Source of the DNA: Bacteroidota bacterium | GTDB taxonomy: Bacteria > Bacteroidota > Bacteroidia > JABEUT01 | DNA: 55,356 nt | Assembly (NCBI GenBank): GCA_013285655.1 | Contig: JABDHI010000012.1 | Location: forward strand, 1 to 55,356 | Reading direction: 5' to 3' | Shown here: positions 32,214 through 41,945 of the stretch, one piece after another | Position numbering within the stretch: the first letter of the stretch is position 1 | Layout of the letters: each line of letters begins with the position of its first letter | Notes under the pieces: model-generated | Told to the model about the DNA's origin: nothing | Databases searched by the model: none | What the model saw: the letters and a program-made list of their open reading frames with translations, nothing else | Made by a program: the position numbers and the translations under genes

Positions 32214-33701
32214 ATGAATATCATGAAAAAAATCTCCTTCTTTTCGATAGTTCTTCTTTCATTGCTGCAATTATCGACCTCAGCACAAGGCATTACGCAA
32301 ATAACAAGTTTTGGTAGCAACCCGGGTGCCTTGAATATGTATGATTATGTGCCTTCAGGATTATCGGGTAAAGTCCCTTTAGTGCTGGCATTGCATGGTT
32401 GCACTGAAAATGCAACATCGTATGCACAGCAAAGTGGCTGGAACAAATTAGCACTACTACATGGGTTCTGTGTGGTGTATGCCGAACAAACTTCTGCAAA
32501 CAATAGTTCAGATTGTTTTAACTGGTTCGACACAACACAGATAGAGCGGAATAAGGGCGAAGCGCTTTCCATTATTCAAATGGTTAGTTATATGAAAGCC
32601 CATTATAATATTGATACTACCCGTATATATGTAACAGGTCTTTCGGCAGGCGGTGCCATGACGGCTGTAATGATGGCCGTTTACCCTGATGTATTTAAAG
32701 CAGGTGCTGTAATGGCTGGCATACCATATTGGGCTGCAACAAATTCTACGATGGCATTGTACATAATGGATGGGTTTGTTGTAAATAAATATACCCCGGC
32801 TCAATGGGCGCAATTGGTAAAAAAACAGTTCCCGGGTTATACCGGAGCGTACCCGCGCCTGGCAGTTTTCCAGGGTACTGCCGATGCCGTGGTAGATACC
32901 GATAACACTACACAACTTATTGACCAATGGACCGAACTCAATCATGCACATCAATCAATAGATTCTACCTATAATTCTTTTCAGGGTAATGCAAATGTGC
33001 AGCAGACCATTTATAATGATAGCTCAAAGAACCCGGCAGTATATCATTATAAAATAACCGGCATGGGACACGCTATAGCGGTTGATACCGGTTCGTGCCC
33101 CAGGCAAGGCGGTGCGGCAGCAACTTACTCTATCGAAGAAAAGGGTTTTCACTCTACGTATTGGGCAGCACAGTTCTTTGGCCTTATTCCTAACCCTTAT
33201 GCTATTACAGGCGCAATTAGCGTTTCAGTTTCTGCAACAGGAGAGGTTTATAGTGTGCCTAACACCACAGGGTCAACTTATACATGGACAGTACCTGCAG
33301 GTGCAACTATTGCAAGCGGCCAGGGAACGAACAGCATCACCGTTAATTTCGGTGCACATAGCGGAGATGTATCGGTTACTGAAAACGAAACTGGCGGATG
33401 TAAGAACGATCCTGCGATATTATATGTAACCGTAGGTTCAACAACCGGTATTGAAACAGTAGCATCGCCTGAAGGTAAAATGTATTACAGCGAACAAGAG
33501 AATAGCATACACACCAATAATATTTCTGCTGAGGCATTACGAAATTTGCATATTTATAATTTAATTGGTCAAGATGTTACGCCTGCATATTTAGTAAATG
33601 GAACAACACTTGGACTGAATAAAAAATTAACGAACGGTATTTATATTATAAGCTTGCAGGGTACTGCAAAAAGGTATACCGGGAAGATCGCTGTTTACTA
33701 G
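32214..33701 (+). CDS. T9SS-secreted PHB-depolymerase-type esterase
   Basis: 495 residues. After a signal peptide (~1-24) comes an alpha/beta hydrolase of the PHB depolymerase/feruloyl-esterase type: VLALHGCTENATSYAQQSGWNKLA (oxyanion region), nucleophile in GLSAGGAMTAVMM, Asp in FQGTADAVVD, His in GMGHAIAVD. These give a complete Ser-Asp-His triad. A PKD-like beta-sandwich follows (~340-415, YTWTVPAGATIASGQGT), then a type A T9SS sorting domain (~425-495, ending GKIAVY). It is a secreted or surface hydrolase acting on an ester polymer or oligomer; a PHB versus plant ester substrate cannot be distinguished. The stop overlaps the convergent NAD kinase by 4 bases. Confidence 0.93.
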   Translation: MNIMKKISFFSIVLLSLLQLSTSAQGITQITSFGSNPGALNMYDYVPSGLSGKVPLVLALHGCTENATSYAQQSGWNKLALLHGFCVVYAEQTSANNSSDCFNWFDTTQIERNKGEALSIIQMVSYMKAHYNIDTTRIYVTGLSAGGAMTAVMMAVYPDVFKAGAVMAGIPYWAATNSTMALYIMDGFVVNKYTPAQWAQLVKKQFPGYTGAYPRLAVFQGTADAVVDTDNTTQLIDQWTELNHAHQSIDSTYNSFQGNANVQQTIYNDSSKNPAVYHYKITGMGHAIAVDTGSCPRQGGAAATYSIEEKGFHSTYWAAQFFGLIPNPYAITGAISVSVSATGEVYSVPNTTGSTYTWTVPAGATIASGQGTNSITVNFGAHSGDVSVTENETGGCKNDPAILYVTVGSTTGIETVASPEGKMYYSEQENSIHTNNISAEALRNLHIYNLIGQDVTPAYLVNGTTLGLNKKLTNGIYIISLQGTAKRYTGKIAVY

Positions 33702-34579
33702 TGTTCGTTCCTTATATCCTTACCCCAGTGCAGTTTTCTGCGTAGGGTTTCAGTAAAACTAGTGCCGGGTATTTGTATAAGCTTAACACCAAATGTTTCT
33801 TTACGGATATTTAACTCTACCGAAGAATCAATATCCTCAGTGCGTGAGTCTAGCGATACCAAATTGGTAGGGTTACGGCCTTCTACCTTTAACTTAATGG
33901 TGTAGCTATCGGGTATTACCACAGGCCTAACATTAAGGTTGTGTGGTGCAATAGGTGTAATAATAAAGCTCGAATCGTCCGGTAGCAGAATTGGTCCGCT
34001 ACAGCTTAACGAATATGCCGTAGAGCCTGTTGGTGTAGCAACAATTAATCCATCTGCCCAATATGAGTTCAGGAATTCACCGTTTAAGTAGGTGTGTATG
34101 GTTAACATAGTCGATGCATCCTTACGTTGTACGCAGATCTCATTCAGGGCGTAATTGTATTTGCCAAATAACGAGCTTGATGTATCAAGGTTCAGCAGCG
34201 TGCGATTCTCTATTGTGAACTTCTTGTTCTTTAACGCTATAAGTGCAGGAGAGAAATTCTCCTCGGGTACAATAGCCAGGAAACCTAACCTGCCGGTATT
34301 TATTCCTAGTACTGGTATGCCGGGCTTAGCAACATAAGGTAGGGTCTCTAAAAGGGTACCATCGCCACCCATACTTATCATATAATCGACCGAGCCGGGA
34401 GCTAATTCATTAGAAAAAGTGCCAGGGGTGGTTTTAAACGAAATAATGTCTTTAAGTGAATGATAAAAGGCTTCATGTATAATGTATTCGAAGCCCAACC
34501 CATCGAGTTGGGTAAATATCTTCTTTACATCTTCGGTTAAGTTCGAGGGTGTGGGCCGCCCGTATATAGCTATCCGCAT
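33698..34579 (-). CDS. nadK: NAD kinase
   Basis: 293 residues, the usual length. It phosphorylates NAD to NADP with ATP in the cytoplasm. The conserved GGDGTLLE (Asp near residue 75) and NTGRLGFLA, and the downstream NEICVQRKDASTM and ADGLIVATPTGSTAYSLSCSGPI blocks, are all present. It is the only NAD kinase candidate in the window. It is convergent with the T9SS esterase and stands alone on its strand; its stop codon overlaps the esterase stop by 4 bases. Confidence 0.97.
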   Translation of the reverse strand: MRIAIYGRPTPSNLTEDVKKIFTQLDGLGFEYIIHEAFYHSLKDIISFKTTPGTFSNELAPGSVDYMISMGGDGTLLETLPYVAKPGIPVLGINTGRLGFLAIVPEENFSPALIALKNKKFTIENRTLLNLDTSSSLFGKYNYALNEICVQRKDASTMLTIHTYLNGEFLNSYWADGLIVATPTGSTAYSLSCSGPILLPDDSSFIITPIAPHNLNVRPVVIPDSYTIKLKVEGRNPTNLVSLDSRTEDIDSSVELNIRKETFGVKLIQIPGTSFTETLRRKLHWGKDIRNEH

Positions 34580-34672
34580 AAGCCTGAGTTAGAATACTCA
34601 AAGTTAGTAAAATAGGGAGAGAGAGGGGAACAGAGGATAAAATTTGTTAAATAGTTTACCGAAGAATTATTG

Positions 34673-37144
34673 TTATTGCAATATTATCTTGCCACTTCCC
34701 AAGAGCTTTCCTTCTTTCGTGCTTACCCTATATAAGTAAACACCATTTGGCCGGTTTACAATATTAACCAAATTCTTTTCTTCATTTAAGAAGGTTTTAA
34801 ATACACTCTCACCAAGCATATTATATATTTCTAATTTATTAGAGACACTACTGCTATGTATTTGCACAGTAAATTCTCCATGATTTGGATTAGGTAATAC
34901 ATATACACTATTTTCACTTGAACTATATAGTAAAGGTTCCGATGTAAGGATAGGACAAATAGATTTTTTTACATATTCACCAAAAGCACCATACTCGAGA
35001 TAGGCTGTGTCAGCAGGTCCAAATAAGAGCTCATTAAGACCTGTTTCAACATAACCCGTTTTGCTTTCATAGAACGGTACATTAACAGTTACCCAATTGC
35101 CACCAACAAATTTTAATGGAGTATGGTCAATGGCACAACCACTGTAACCTAAGAATGATAGATACGGAACACTATGGCTGTCAGTTGTTAAAAAAGGCAT
35201 ATAAACGCCGCAGCCACCTGAGGTAATATTTGTGGTGTCTCCGGCAAATACCCAATTAGTTCCATTATAATATTTAACCACAAATTTGAAAAGCCCGGGG
35301 TATTGCCCGTATCCAACGTAAGGGGTATTATTTGTAGCAATCGTAAAGTTAAAGAGATTGGCATTAGTTCCGCCTGGTGAAAAGTTTGGGGAACCTAAGT
35401 AAGTCCATGAACTGCCACTACGTTCAACAACACAAGCTGAGTTGCTGCTTACTACTGCTACATACAGACTATCGTTAGAATCTTTTTTAAGTATACAGCC
35501 GGTGCCTTTGTATCCTGTACCTATATTAACCCAGCTGGTGCCATTAAATCTCATTACAGTGGCATAGCCTGAATTGGCATCTGCATAACAAACACAAGGC
35601 GCTCCACTCTTATCTATTATCATTGAAACCAAGCCTTGTTGCGGTTCATCTTGAGACAGAACCAAATTATATATTGGGCCTGTAGTAAAACCAGGGGTAC
35701 CTACTACCTGCCAGCTGACACCATTAAATTTTTGAACAGTTATCTTATTAGAATAAGCCACATCAACATAGGCTATATATACTGTATCGTTTGCTCCAAA
35801 AGCTACGCAGTTACCACCGACTGCACCTTTAGAAAAGCCCTGATTTCCCAAATTAACCCAGTTGCTTCCATTAAATGTGCGTACTGTCAATTTATCTGAA
35901 TCTGCACCATCGAGGTAGGAAACATAGAGAACTCCTTTGGAGTTTATGCTAAGCTGATTATGCTGTACATAAGAAGGAGAAATGGAAGGTACAGTAATAT
36001 TGACCCAATAAAGGCTATTATACATAAAAACCGCATTACAGTTTCGCCTATCAGCATTGCTCCAATATATTGCAGAGCTAGAATCATCTACAGCTATATT
36101 GGGATAATTACCAAGACTCATTTCGCCCCAACCGCTATTTGAGATATCATTAGTAGTTAAACTAACCCAACTTGTGCCACTATATCTGCTAACAACAGGA
36201 TATCCGGAAGTATATCCATCGTATAGAGAATAAGCTATTAACGGTTTGCCGGTTTTATCAATGGTTAAAGATGAAGCCTGTACATAATAATAAGAAGCAG
36301 TCATGCCTCGATTACCAATACTGTCCCATACTGCCCCATTAAATTTCATAACGGTTAATTTATTGCTTCTTCCTCCATCATCATAGGCTACATAAGGTAT
36401 TCCTGCCGAGTCTAGTGCAAGAGACAATGAATAGGTAGTATTTTTTGCTGAAAAATCAACTTTCCCAACAGGTATCCAGTTAGTTCCATTGAACTTCATC
36501 ACAGTTATTCTATTGGTATCACTATTATCTACATAAGCAATAAATAGGGTATCAGCTTTACTTATTTTTAGATTAATAAAACTTGCTTTACCGGGTGAAA
36601 AATCAGGAGCCCCTAAGGGAATCCAGGTAGAACCATTATAGGTCACTACTGTAGCATTAATACTATCTTGGTAAGCTAAGAATAGTTGCCCTTTGCTGTT
36701 AAGCACCAGTGAAGTGTATTTAGCACTTTTACCTGAAAACCCAGGCGTTCCGACACTAGTCCAGGAAGTTCCATTAAATTTCATAACGCTTGCCCTGTTC
36801 GCATAGGCCCCATCGCTATATGCTAAATAAGCGGTATCATTAGCAGAGAAAGCAAGGGATGGGGTATTTATGCTACCCGGGGAAAATCCATTACCACCTA
36901 AGAACGACCAATTACTGCCATTGTATCTTAAAACTGCTGCTTTACCCCCATTATTTGCATTACTAAAAGCAAGACACACATTATGAGACTTACTTATAGC
37001 AAGAGAGGAGATAACATCAGTAGCTCCATAGTTCCCATAAAAGGTAGTTGAATCGGTTGGGCCAACCGAGGCCCAAGAACATTGACCAATGGAATGATTG
37101 AGGAACGATAAAAGAATACTAATAGAATAAAAAATTCTTTTCAT
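34673..37144 (-). CDS. T9SS-secreted protein with ~10 propeller-like repeats
   Basis: 823 residues with a signal peptide (~1-20) and a type A sorting domain at the C-terminus (VLPNPNHGEFTVQIH, then NGVYLYRVST, ending GKIILQ). Between them are about ten to eleven ~50-60-residue repeats of the form MKFNGTSWTSVG-x-PGFS, then SLVLNSKGQLFLAYQD or similar, each a set of short beta strands. The layout suggests one or two beta-propellers. The pattern (FNGTNW, YVAYDD, TNKLTVMKFN) is repeated with clear divergence. No catalytic residues are evident. It should be a cell-surface or secreted protein, perhaps for adhesion or binding; no operon partner is visible. Confidence 0.9.
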   Translation of the reverse strand: MKRIFYSISILLSFLNHSIGQCSWASVGPTDSTTFYGNYGATDVISSLAISKSHNVCLAFSNANNGGKAAVLRYNGSNWSFLGGNGFSPGSINTPSLAFSANDTAYLAYSDGAYANRASVMKFNGTSWTSVGTPGFSGKSAKYTSLVLNSKGQLFLAYQDSINATVVTYNGSTWIPLGAPDFSPGKASFINLKISKADTLFIAYVDNSDTNRITVMKFNGTNWIPVGKVDFSAKNTTYSLSLALDSAGIPYVAYDDGGRSNKLTVMKFNGAVWDSIGNRGMTASYYYVQASSLTIDKTGKPLIAYSLYDGYTSGYPVVSRYSGTSWVSLTTNDISNSGWGEMSLGNYPNIAVDDSSSAIYWSNADRRNCNAVFMYNSLYWVNITVPSISPSYVQHNQLSINSKGVLYVSYLDGADSDKLTVRTFNGSNWVNLGNQGFSKGAVGGNCVAFGANDTVYIAYVDVAYSNKITVQKFNGVSWQVVGTPGFTTGPIYNLVLSQDEPQQGLVSMIIDKSGAPCVCYADANSGYATVMRFNGTSWVNIGTGYKGTGCILKKDSNDSLYVAVVSSNSACVVERSGSSWTYLGSPNFSPGGTNANLFNFTIATNNTPYVGYGQYPGLFKFVVKYYNGTNWVFAGDTTNITSGGCGVYMPFLTTDSHSVPYLSFLGYSGCAIDHTPLKFVGGNWVTVNVPFYESKTGYVETGLNELLFGPADTAYLEYGAFGEYVKKSICPILTSEPLLYSSSENSVYVLPNPNHGEFTVQIHSSSVSNKLEIYNMLGESVFKTFLNEEKNLVNIVNRPNGVYLYRVSTKEGKLLGSGKIILQ

Positions 37145-37334
37145 TTTACACAGATTGAATGGTTATAAGCAAATTTATAAAAAATTCTGGTTTTTCATAG
37201 CCAATAATATTGTTTTTACGGTCGATTACCGCTAAGTGGTAGCTTTGATTGTTTTGCTTAATAAAAAGTGTTAAATAATTTGTAATAGCAACCTTTTAGA
37301 CTTATATTCGTTAAGAGAATTAAGAGGCTAAAAG

Positions 37335-38210
37335 ATGGTGGATAAGTTTGTAGAATATTTAAAGTTCGAGAAAAAATTCTCCCCCCACACACTGGTGTCT
37401 TATCAGAATGACATGAACCAGTTTGGCGAATACCTGAAGAAAACTTACGAGATAGAAAAGCCTGAGCAGGCAAGTGCCATGATGATACGTTCGTGGATGG
37501 CTGGGCTAATGCAGCAAAAAATGGCCGCTAAGAGTGTTATACGCAAAGCATCTACCTTGCGGACGTTCTATAAATTCTTGCTACGCCAGGGAGTTATTAC
37601 GGCTACACCCATGGCTAAAATAACTGCACCTAAAACGCCATCGCGCTTACCGGTATTTGTGAATAAAAAAGAGATGGAAGACCTCTTAACGGGTATTCAG
37701 TTCCCGGATGGTTTTACAGGAATACGAGATAGGCTGGTATTAGAGTTGTTTTATGCTACCGGCATAAGGCGTACTGAATTGATTACATTAAAAGATAGTG
37801 ACGTTAACTTATATAACCTGACCATTAAAGTATTAGGTAAAAGAAACAAGGAAAGAATAATACCAGTTACGCCCTTCTTTAAAAAATATGCTGAGGCGTA
37901 TAAAGCAGAAAAGAAAAAAATAGCGAGTGATAGTCCTGCTTTTTTTATAAACGAGAACGGAACACCTTTATATGAGCAAGAGGTTTACCGTTTAGTAAAG
38001 AAGTACCTGGGCATGGTAACAACATTGCAAAAAAAGAGTCCGCACGTATTGAGGCATACTTTTGCAACACATATATTAGATAATGGCGCCGATATAAATG
38101 CAGTAAAGGAATTATTGGGCCATTCAAATCTTTCATCAACACAGGTGTACACACACAATACGCTTGAAAAACTTAAACGCGTGCACAAGCAGGCGCATCC
38201 ACGAGGCTAA
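37335..38210 (+). CDS. xerC: Xer-family tyrosine recombinase (XerC/XerD type)
   Basis: 291 residues. The N-terminal core-binding domain is [27 protein letters not shown]. The catalytic domain contains Arg in [11 protein letters not shown], HxxR in [15 protein letters not shown], His in [11 protein letters not shown] and Tyr in [10 protein letters not shown]; all five catalytic residues are there. It resolves chromosome dimers in Xer recombination; whether it is the C or D partner cannot be decided. It precedes the hpf gene by 29 bases, a common Bacteroidota arrangement, so it is not related to the mobile element upstream. Confidence 0.93.
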   Translation: MVDKFVEYLKFEKKFSPHTLVSYQNDMNQFGEYLKKTYEIEKPEQASAMMIRSWMAGLMQQKMAAKSVIRKASTLRTFYKFLLRQGVITATPMAKITAPKTPSRLPVFVNKKEMEDLLTGIQFPDGFTGIRDRLVLELFYATGIRRTELITLKDSDVNLYNLTIKVLGKRNKERIIPVTPFFKKYAEAYKAEKKKIASDSPAFFINENGTPLYEQEVYRLVKKYLGMVTTLQKKSPHVLRHTFATHILDNGADINAVKELLGHSNLSSTQVYTHNTLEKLKRVHKQAHPRG

Positions 38211-38239
38211 ATTATTACTAACCATATAAACTAAGAATT

Positions 38240-38539
38240 ATGCAAGTTAAAATTCAATCCATCCACTTCGATGCAGACAAAAAGTTACTTGATTTTATTC
38301 AGGAAAAAGTAGATAAGCTGGGCCATTACTACGATGGGGTAATGGGCGGTGAGGTGTTCCTGCGCGTTGAGAAATCAAAGGATACACAAAATAAAGTTGC
38401 CGAAATAAAAATTCAAACCCGCACAGGCGAACTGTTTGCGAAGAAGCAATGCAAGACTTTTGAAGAAGCGGTAACCGAATCGACCGATGCTTTGCGCATA
38501 CAAGTTAAAAAGCACAAGGAGAAAGTAAGACAGGTATAA
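38240..38539 (+). CDS. hpf: Ribosome hibernation-promoting factor
   Basis: 99 residues, short HPF type. The ribosome-binding fold shows QVKIQSIHFDADKKLLDFIQEKVDKL and the basic strand VEKSKDTQNKVAEIKIQTRTGELFAKK, with a C-terminal TESTDALRIQVKKHKEK helix. It binds 30S/70S in stationary phase and silences ribosomes. It is cotranscribed with the Xer recombinase (29-base gap) and ends in a terminator. In many Bacteroidota this pair is followed by tRNA genes and tuf; here a lipoprotein gene follows. Confidence 0.93.
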   Translation: MQVKIQSIHFDADKKLLDFIQEKVDKLGHYYDGVMGGEVFLRVEKSKDTQNKVAEIKIQTRTGELFAKKQCKTFEEAVTESTDALRIQVKKHKEKVRQV

Positions 38540-38559
38540 GTTTTAATTAATTATAGAAG

Positions 38560-38585
38560 AAAGCCCTGCCGTAAGGCGGGGCTTT
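38560..38585 (+). terminator. Rho-independent terminator after hpf
   Basis: Stem AAAGCCCTGCC / GGCGGGGCTTT (one G-T pair), loop GTAA, then TT. Confidence 0.9.
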
Positions 38586-38662
38586 TTAGTTTATAACTTA
38601 TACTTATTAGGAGTTCTCGTTTGATTTTGCTAATTTGCAATACCATTTTAAAAAGGAATAAG

Positions 38663-39706
38663 TTGAAAACCATAATCTCTATCGCAAGTATCATATTATT
38701 GGTTTCTTCTGGATGTAAAAAAGATAATCCGACAACTACACCCAAAAAGTCAGTACCAACTATTACAGGCAACTGGGCCACTGGAGGACCTAACCTATCG
38801 GGAGGAATAATTGAAACAATTGGGATAGAAAAAAATAAGATTTTTGCTTGCTCAGGTGGTGGAGGTATATACTTATCAACTAATAATGGTTTAAGTTGGC
38901 TTCAGGTTAATAATGGATTGCCAAGTAATAATCACAACCAGAATAACTATAATGAAATTGCAGTAAATGACACTGATATATTTATGAGTTATTTAAGTAG
39001 TTCTGCAGCCATGTATTTCTCAAATAATAATGGTAGTAACTGGTCTGCTATTGATAATGGCTTACCTGCTGCTCAAATAATGGCAATTACCGTGAAAGGG
39101 AATGATGTATTTGCTGGTACTTCTAATGGTATGTACAAATCAAGCAATAATGGAGGTTTTTGGTCTGCTATTGACACAGGACTGCCTGCAAAAACAGTTA
39201 TATATGCAATGGCAGTTACAGACAGTGCTATATATGTAGCATCACTTAATAATATATATATATCAAATAATAGTGGAACAAGTTGGTCGGTACTTGGGCA
39301 GCCCCTACCAGGGATATATCAAAATTGCATGACTGCATCAGGAGATAGTATTGTTGTAGGTACTTATTATGGATTATATACTACAACTAACCTTGGCGCA
39401 ACATGGACAGCTGTTGGGAGTAGTATATTTGGCAATAGCCCGTCATCCGGGGGGCCGCAAATAATTTCATTAGCAACATCAGGTTCAGATATTATTGTAA
39501 GTCTTTTACAAGAGGTTTATTTTTCAAATGATTATGGTAATACATGGTATTTAGTTGCGGGATTGCCAGCTAACATGTCTGTTTTTAGTATTGTAATAAA
39601 TAATGGTACTATATATGCATGTGGTGCAATAGATTCATCGACAAATCCAGAATCTGGACCTATTTGGACAGGAGAGGTTTATACTTGTCCTCTTAACTCA
39701 TTATGA
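38663..39706 (+). CDS. Lipoprotein with BNR/sortilin-like repeats
   Basis: The frame opens at a TTG (38621), but a TTG at 38663 preceded by AAAAAGGA fits better: it gives a signal peptide with lipobox-like SSGC at ~14-18 and a ~347-residue protein. The mature part is a series of ~45-55-residue repeats ending in motifs such as YLSTNNGLSWLQVNNGLP, YFSNNNGSNWSAIDNGLP and YKSSNNGGFWSAIDTGLP. This is the Asp-box/BNR pattern of neuraminidase-like and sortilin-type propellers (SxDxGxTW). It should fold as a beta-propeller on the cell envelope. No sialidase catalytic Arg triad is obvious, so enzymatic activity is not supported. Confidence 0.85.
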   Translation: MKTIISIASIILLVSSGCKKDNPTTTPKKSVPTITGNWATGGPNLSGGIIETIGIEKNKIFACSGGGGIYLSTNNGLSWLQVNNGLPSNNHNQNNYNEIAVNDTDIFMSYLSSSAAMYFSNNNGSNWSAIDNGLPAAQIMAITVKGNDVFAGTSNGMYKSSNNGGFWSAIDTGLPAKTVIYAMAVTDSAIYVASLNNIYISNNSGTSWSVLGQPLPGIYQNCMTASGDSIVVGTYYGLYTTTNLGATWTAVGSSIFGNSPSSGGPQIISLATSGSDIIVSLLQEVYFSNDYGNTWYLVAGLPANMSVFSIVINNGTIYACGAIDSSTNPESGPIWTGEVYTCPLNSL

Positions 39707-40061
39707 GAAATAGTATCTTAATTTGACCTGTTGAAAACCCTCTTCGATTTTTCTTAAGTCTATAAAGGCTGTGTAGTAACTTTGTATGAACCACATGCAA
39801 AACCAATTAAAAATTAATAATGAAAAACTCTGTGCAGTACAGTATGACAATAATCTATGAAATTCGTGTCGAAAAACACAAAGTGGAAAGCTGCAGTGGG
39901 GTGGGTAGCAAAATTCGGGGGTAACACTAAATAGTTCATTTTGATAATCAATAAGTTTAACGGTCGCGTTTTTAAAAAAGTGGGTACCCACTTTTATTCA
40001 ATTAAGAATTAAAAATTAGTAATTAAGAATGGCAGACGGAATTAAAAATGTCCTTATATAA

Positions 40062-40150
40062 GGGGTTTACAAAACAAAAAATTAAATTGGGATATGAGTA
40101 TTGAAAATCAATATACTAAGGTGTTACAAGGTATTAAAAGTGTAAACCCC
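40062..40150. repeat. Inverted repeat enclosing a short ORF
   Basis: Perfect 10-bp arms GGGGTTTACA (40062-40071) and TGTAAACCCC (40141-40150). An ORF of 21 codons runs from ATG at 40094 to the stop at 40159. It could be a remnant of a small mobile sequence or a structured RNA; no homology is claimed. Confidence 0.45.
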
Positions 40151-40239
40151 CTGCCTTAAGAAAATGCGACACTATTTTTAAATCTGTGTGCAAATGTGTC
40201 GCATAATAATGGTGAGTTGTAAATGGTAAATTGTGAACG

Positions 40240-40288
40240 AAAAATCTGCGGCTCTCTGCGGGTATTTTCTCCGTCGACTCTGCGGTAA
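40240..40288. repeat. CTCTGCG-type dispersed extragenic repeat
   Basis: AATCTGCGGCTCTCTGCG, then TATTTTCTCC, then ACTCTGCGGT. Repeats of this CTGCGG-CTCTGCGG pattern occur between genes in many bacterial genomes. Assigned from memory of the pattern, without comparison. Confidence 0.5.
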
Positions 40289-40498
40289 AAAAACGGAAAC
40301 TGGCATTGCCACCTCCGCCAACCCGCGGATTCGCAATGATGGGAATCTCTCTTAGATACAGTTTCGGCACATGAGGTGAAGAGCGACAATGATAGGAAAT
40401 GACACATAGATGCACAGAATTGTGTCAAAACAACATCTAAAAGTAGTTGAGTACAGGCATTTATTGTATTTTCACTTTTTAAGCAGAACAATATATTA

Positions 40499-41944
40499 AT
40501 GGAGAACAACGCCTTAAAACAGAGCCTATCGCTATTTGATGCTACCATGATAGTAGCAGGATCGATGATAGGGTCGGGTATATTTATTGTAAGCGCAAGC
40601 ATGTCGCTGCAATTAGGTTCATCGGGCTATTTGCTATTGGCGTGGGTGGTTAGTGCCATCATTACATTAATGGCTGCATTGAGTTACGGAGAGCTTGCCG
40701 GTATGATGCCTAAAGCCGGTGGACAATATGTTTATTTGAAAGAAGCGTATGGTCCCAAAGTAGGGTTTATGTATGGCTGGACGGTATTTGCCGTAATTCA
40801 AACAGGTACTATAGCCGCGGTTGCAGTTGCCTTTGCCAAATATACGGCTGTGTTTATTCCGGCAGTTAGCACCACTAACATTATTGCAGATCTGGGCTTT
40901 TTGAAAATATCGGCAGGGCAGGCACTGGCTATAGCTACTATAGTAATTATCACGTACATAAATACAAAGGGAGTACAGACTGGTAAAATGCTACAAGGCA
41001 TATTTACATCTACAAAACTAATTGCCTTATTACTCTTAATAATTGTAGGACTGATCGTTGCGTTCAATGGCCATTTTATACGGGAGAATTTCCACAATAT
41101 GTGGAACGCATCTTCGACGGATGAGAAGACTGGAATGGTAACACCTATATCTGGTTTTACACTAGTAGCCGCATTAGGTGTGGCCATGGTAGGCTCTTTG
41201 TTTTCGAGCGATGCATGGAACAACGTAACGTTTATATCGGCTGAGATAAAGAAACCCGGGCGCAACATACCATTAGCACTGCTTTTCGGAACATTGATGG
41301 TTGGTGTGTTATACATATTGGCTAACATTACATACCTGTGTATACTCCCCCTGCATGGTTCGCCGGGCGGAACGGATGTTATGCACCAGGGCATACAATA
41401 TGCAAAAGATGAACGTGTGGCAACGGCTGCCGTATCAATAATACTGGGCAATGCAGCCACATACGTGATGGCGGCATTAATTATGGTATCTACATTCGGG
41501 TGTAACAACGGTATCATATTATCTGGCTCTCGCCTTTACTATGCTATGGCGCAGGATGGGCTTTTCTTTAAGCAAGCAACAGAGTTGAACAGCAAAGGTG
41601 TACCAGCCAAATCATTGATCTTTCAGTGTATTTGGGCTTGCGCATTGTGCTTATCGGGTAAGTACAACCAATTACTCGATTATGTTATTATAGCTTCATT
41701 GTTCTTTTACATATTCACTATAGCGGGCATATTTATTCTGCGTAAAAAACAACCCAATGCTGAAAGGCCGTATAAAGTTTTTGCGTATCCTGTTTTACCT
41801 GCACTTTATATAATCGCGGCTTTGGCAATTAGTATTGATCTGCTGATTGATAAAAGCACACAGAATAATACCTGGCCGGGTATTATAATAGTATTGCTGG
41901 GCTTGCCTATATATTATTTGGTAAAGAAAAAAGAGCGGGCCTGA
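40499..41944 (+). CDS. APC-family amino acid permease
   Basis: 481 residues with about 12 hydrophobic membrane spans. The N-terminal LFDATMIVAGSMIGSGIFIV (helix 1 with the GSGIF unwound motif) and the following ALSYGELAGMMPKAGGQYVYLKEAYG are characteristic of the amino acid/polyamine/organocation superfamily. Other landmarks are GTLMVGVLYILANITYLCIL and a C-terminal ERPYKVFAYPVLPALYI. It should be an inner-membrane amino acid transporter; the L-type or basic amino acid specificity cannot be told. The tRNA selenouridine synthase gene starts 1 base after its stop, so they share a transcript. Confidence 0.94.
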   Translation: MENNALKQSLSLFDATMIVAGSMIGSGIFIVSASMSLQLGSSGYLLLAWVVSAIITLMAALSYGELAGMMPKAGGQYVYLKEAYGPKVGFMYGWTVFAVIQTGTIAAVAVAFAKYTAVFIPAVSTTNIIADLGFLKISAGQALAIATIVIITYINTKGVQTGKMLQGIFTSTKLIALLLLIIVGLIVAFNGHFIRENFHNMWNASSTDEKTGMVTPISGFTLVAALGVAMVGSLFSSDAWNNVTFISAEIKKPGRNIPLALLFGTLMVGVLYILANITYLCILPLHGSPGGTDVMHQGIQYAKDERVATAAVSIILGNAATYVMAALIMVSTFGCNNGIILSGSRLYYAMAQDGLFFKQATELNSKGVPAKSLIFQCIWACALCLSGKYNQLLDYVIIASLFFYIFTIAGIFILRKKQPNAERPYKVFAYPVLPALYIIAALAISIDLLIDKSTQNNTWPGIIIVLLGLPIYYLVKKKERA

Positions 41945-41945
41945 T

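Larger units (their letters stand above)
39707..40498. other. Gene-poor A+T-rich intergenic region
   Basis: A 792-base stretch without a convincing gene. It contains an inverted repeat around a 21-codon ORF (40062-40150), a CTCTGCG-type dispersed repeat (40240-40288), and runs such as AATTAAGAATTAAAAATTAG. ORFs on the minus strand (39701-39991, 40134-40415, 40156-40602) lack family resemblance and cross the repeats, so I treat them as chance. Confidence 0.6.

Noticed and set aside
37335-38210. Second integrated element at the Xer-like recombinase
   Set aside because: It has the short Xer layout, lies next to hpf, and no direct repeats were seen around it; it is housekeeping.
39701-40602. Several minus-strand ORFs (39701-39991, 40134-40415, 40156-40602)
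   Set aside because: They cross a repeat-rich A+T spacer and one overlaps the permease start; the translations look like translated repeats.
40798-41517. 239-codon minus-strand ORF
   Set aside because: Antisense to the APC permease; the coding signal belongs to the permease, and the reverse frame has no family features.
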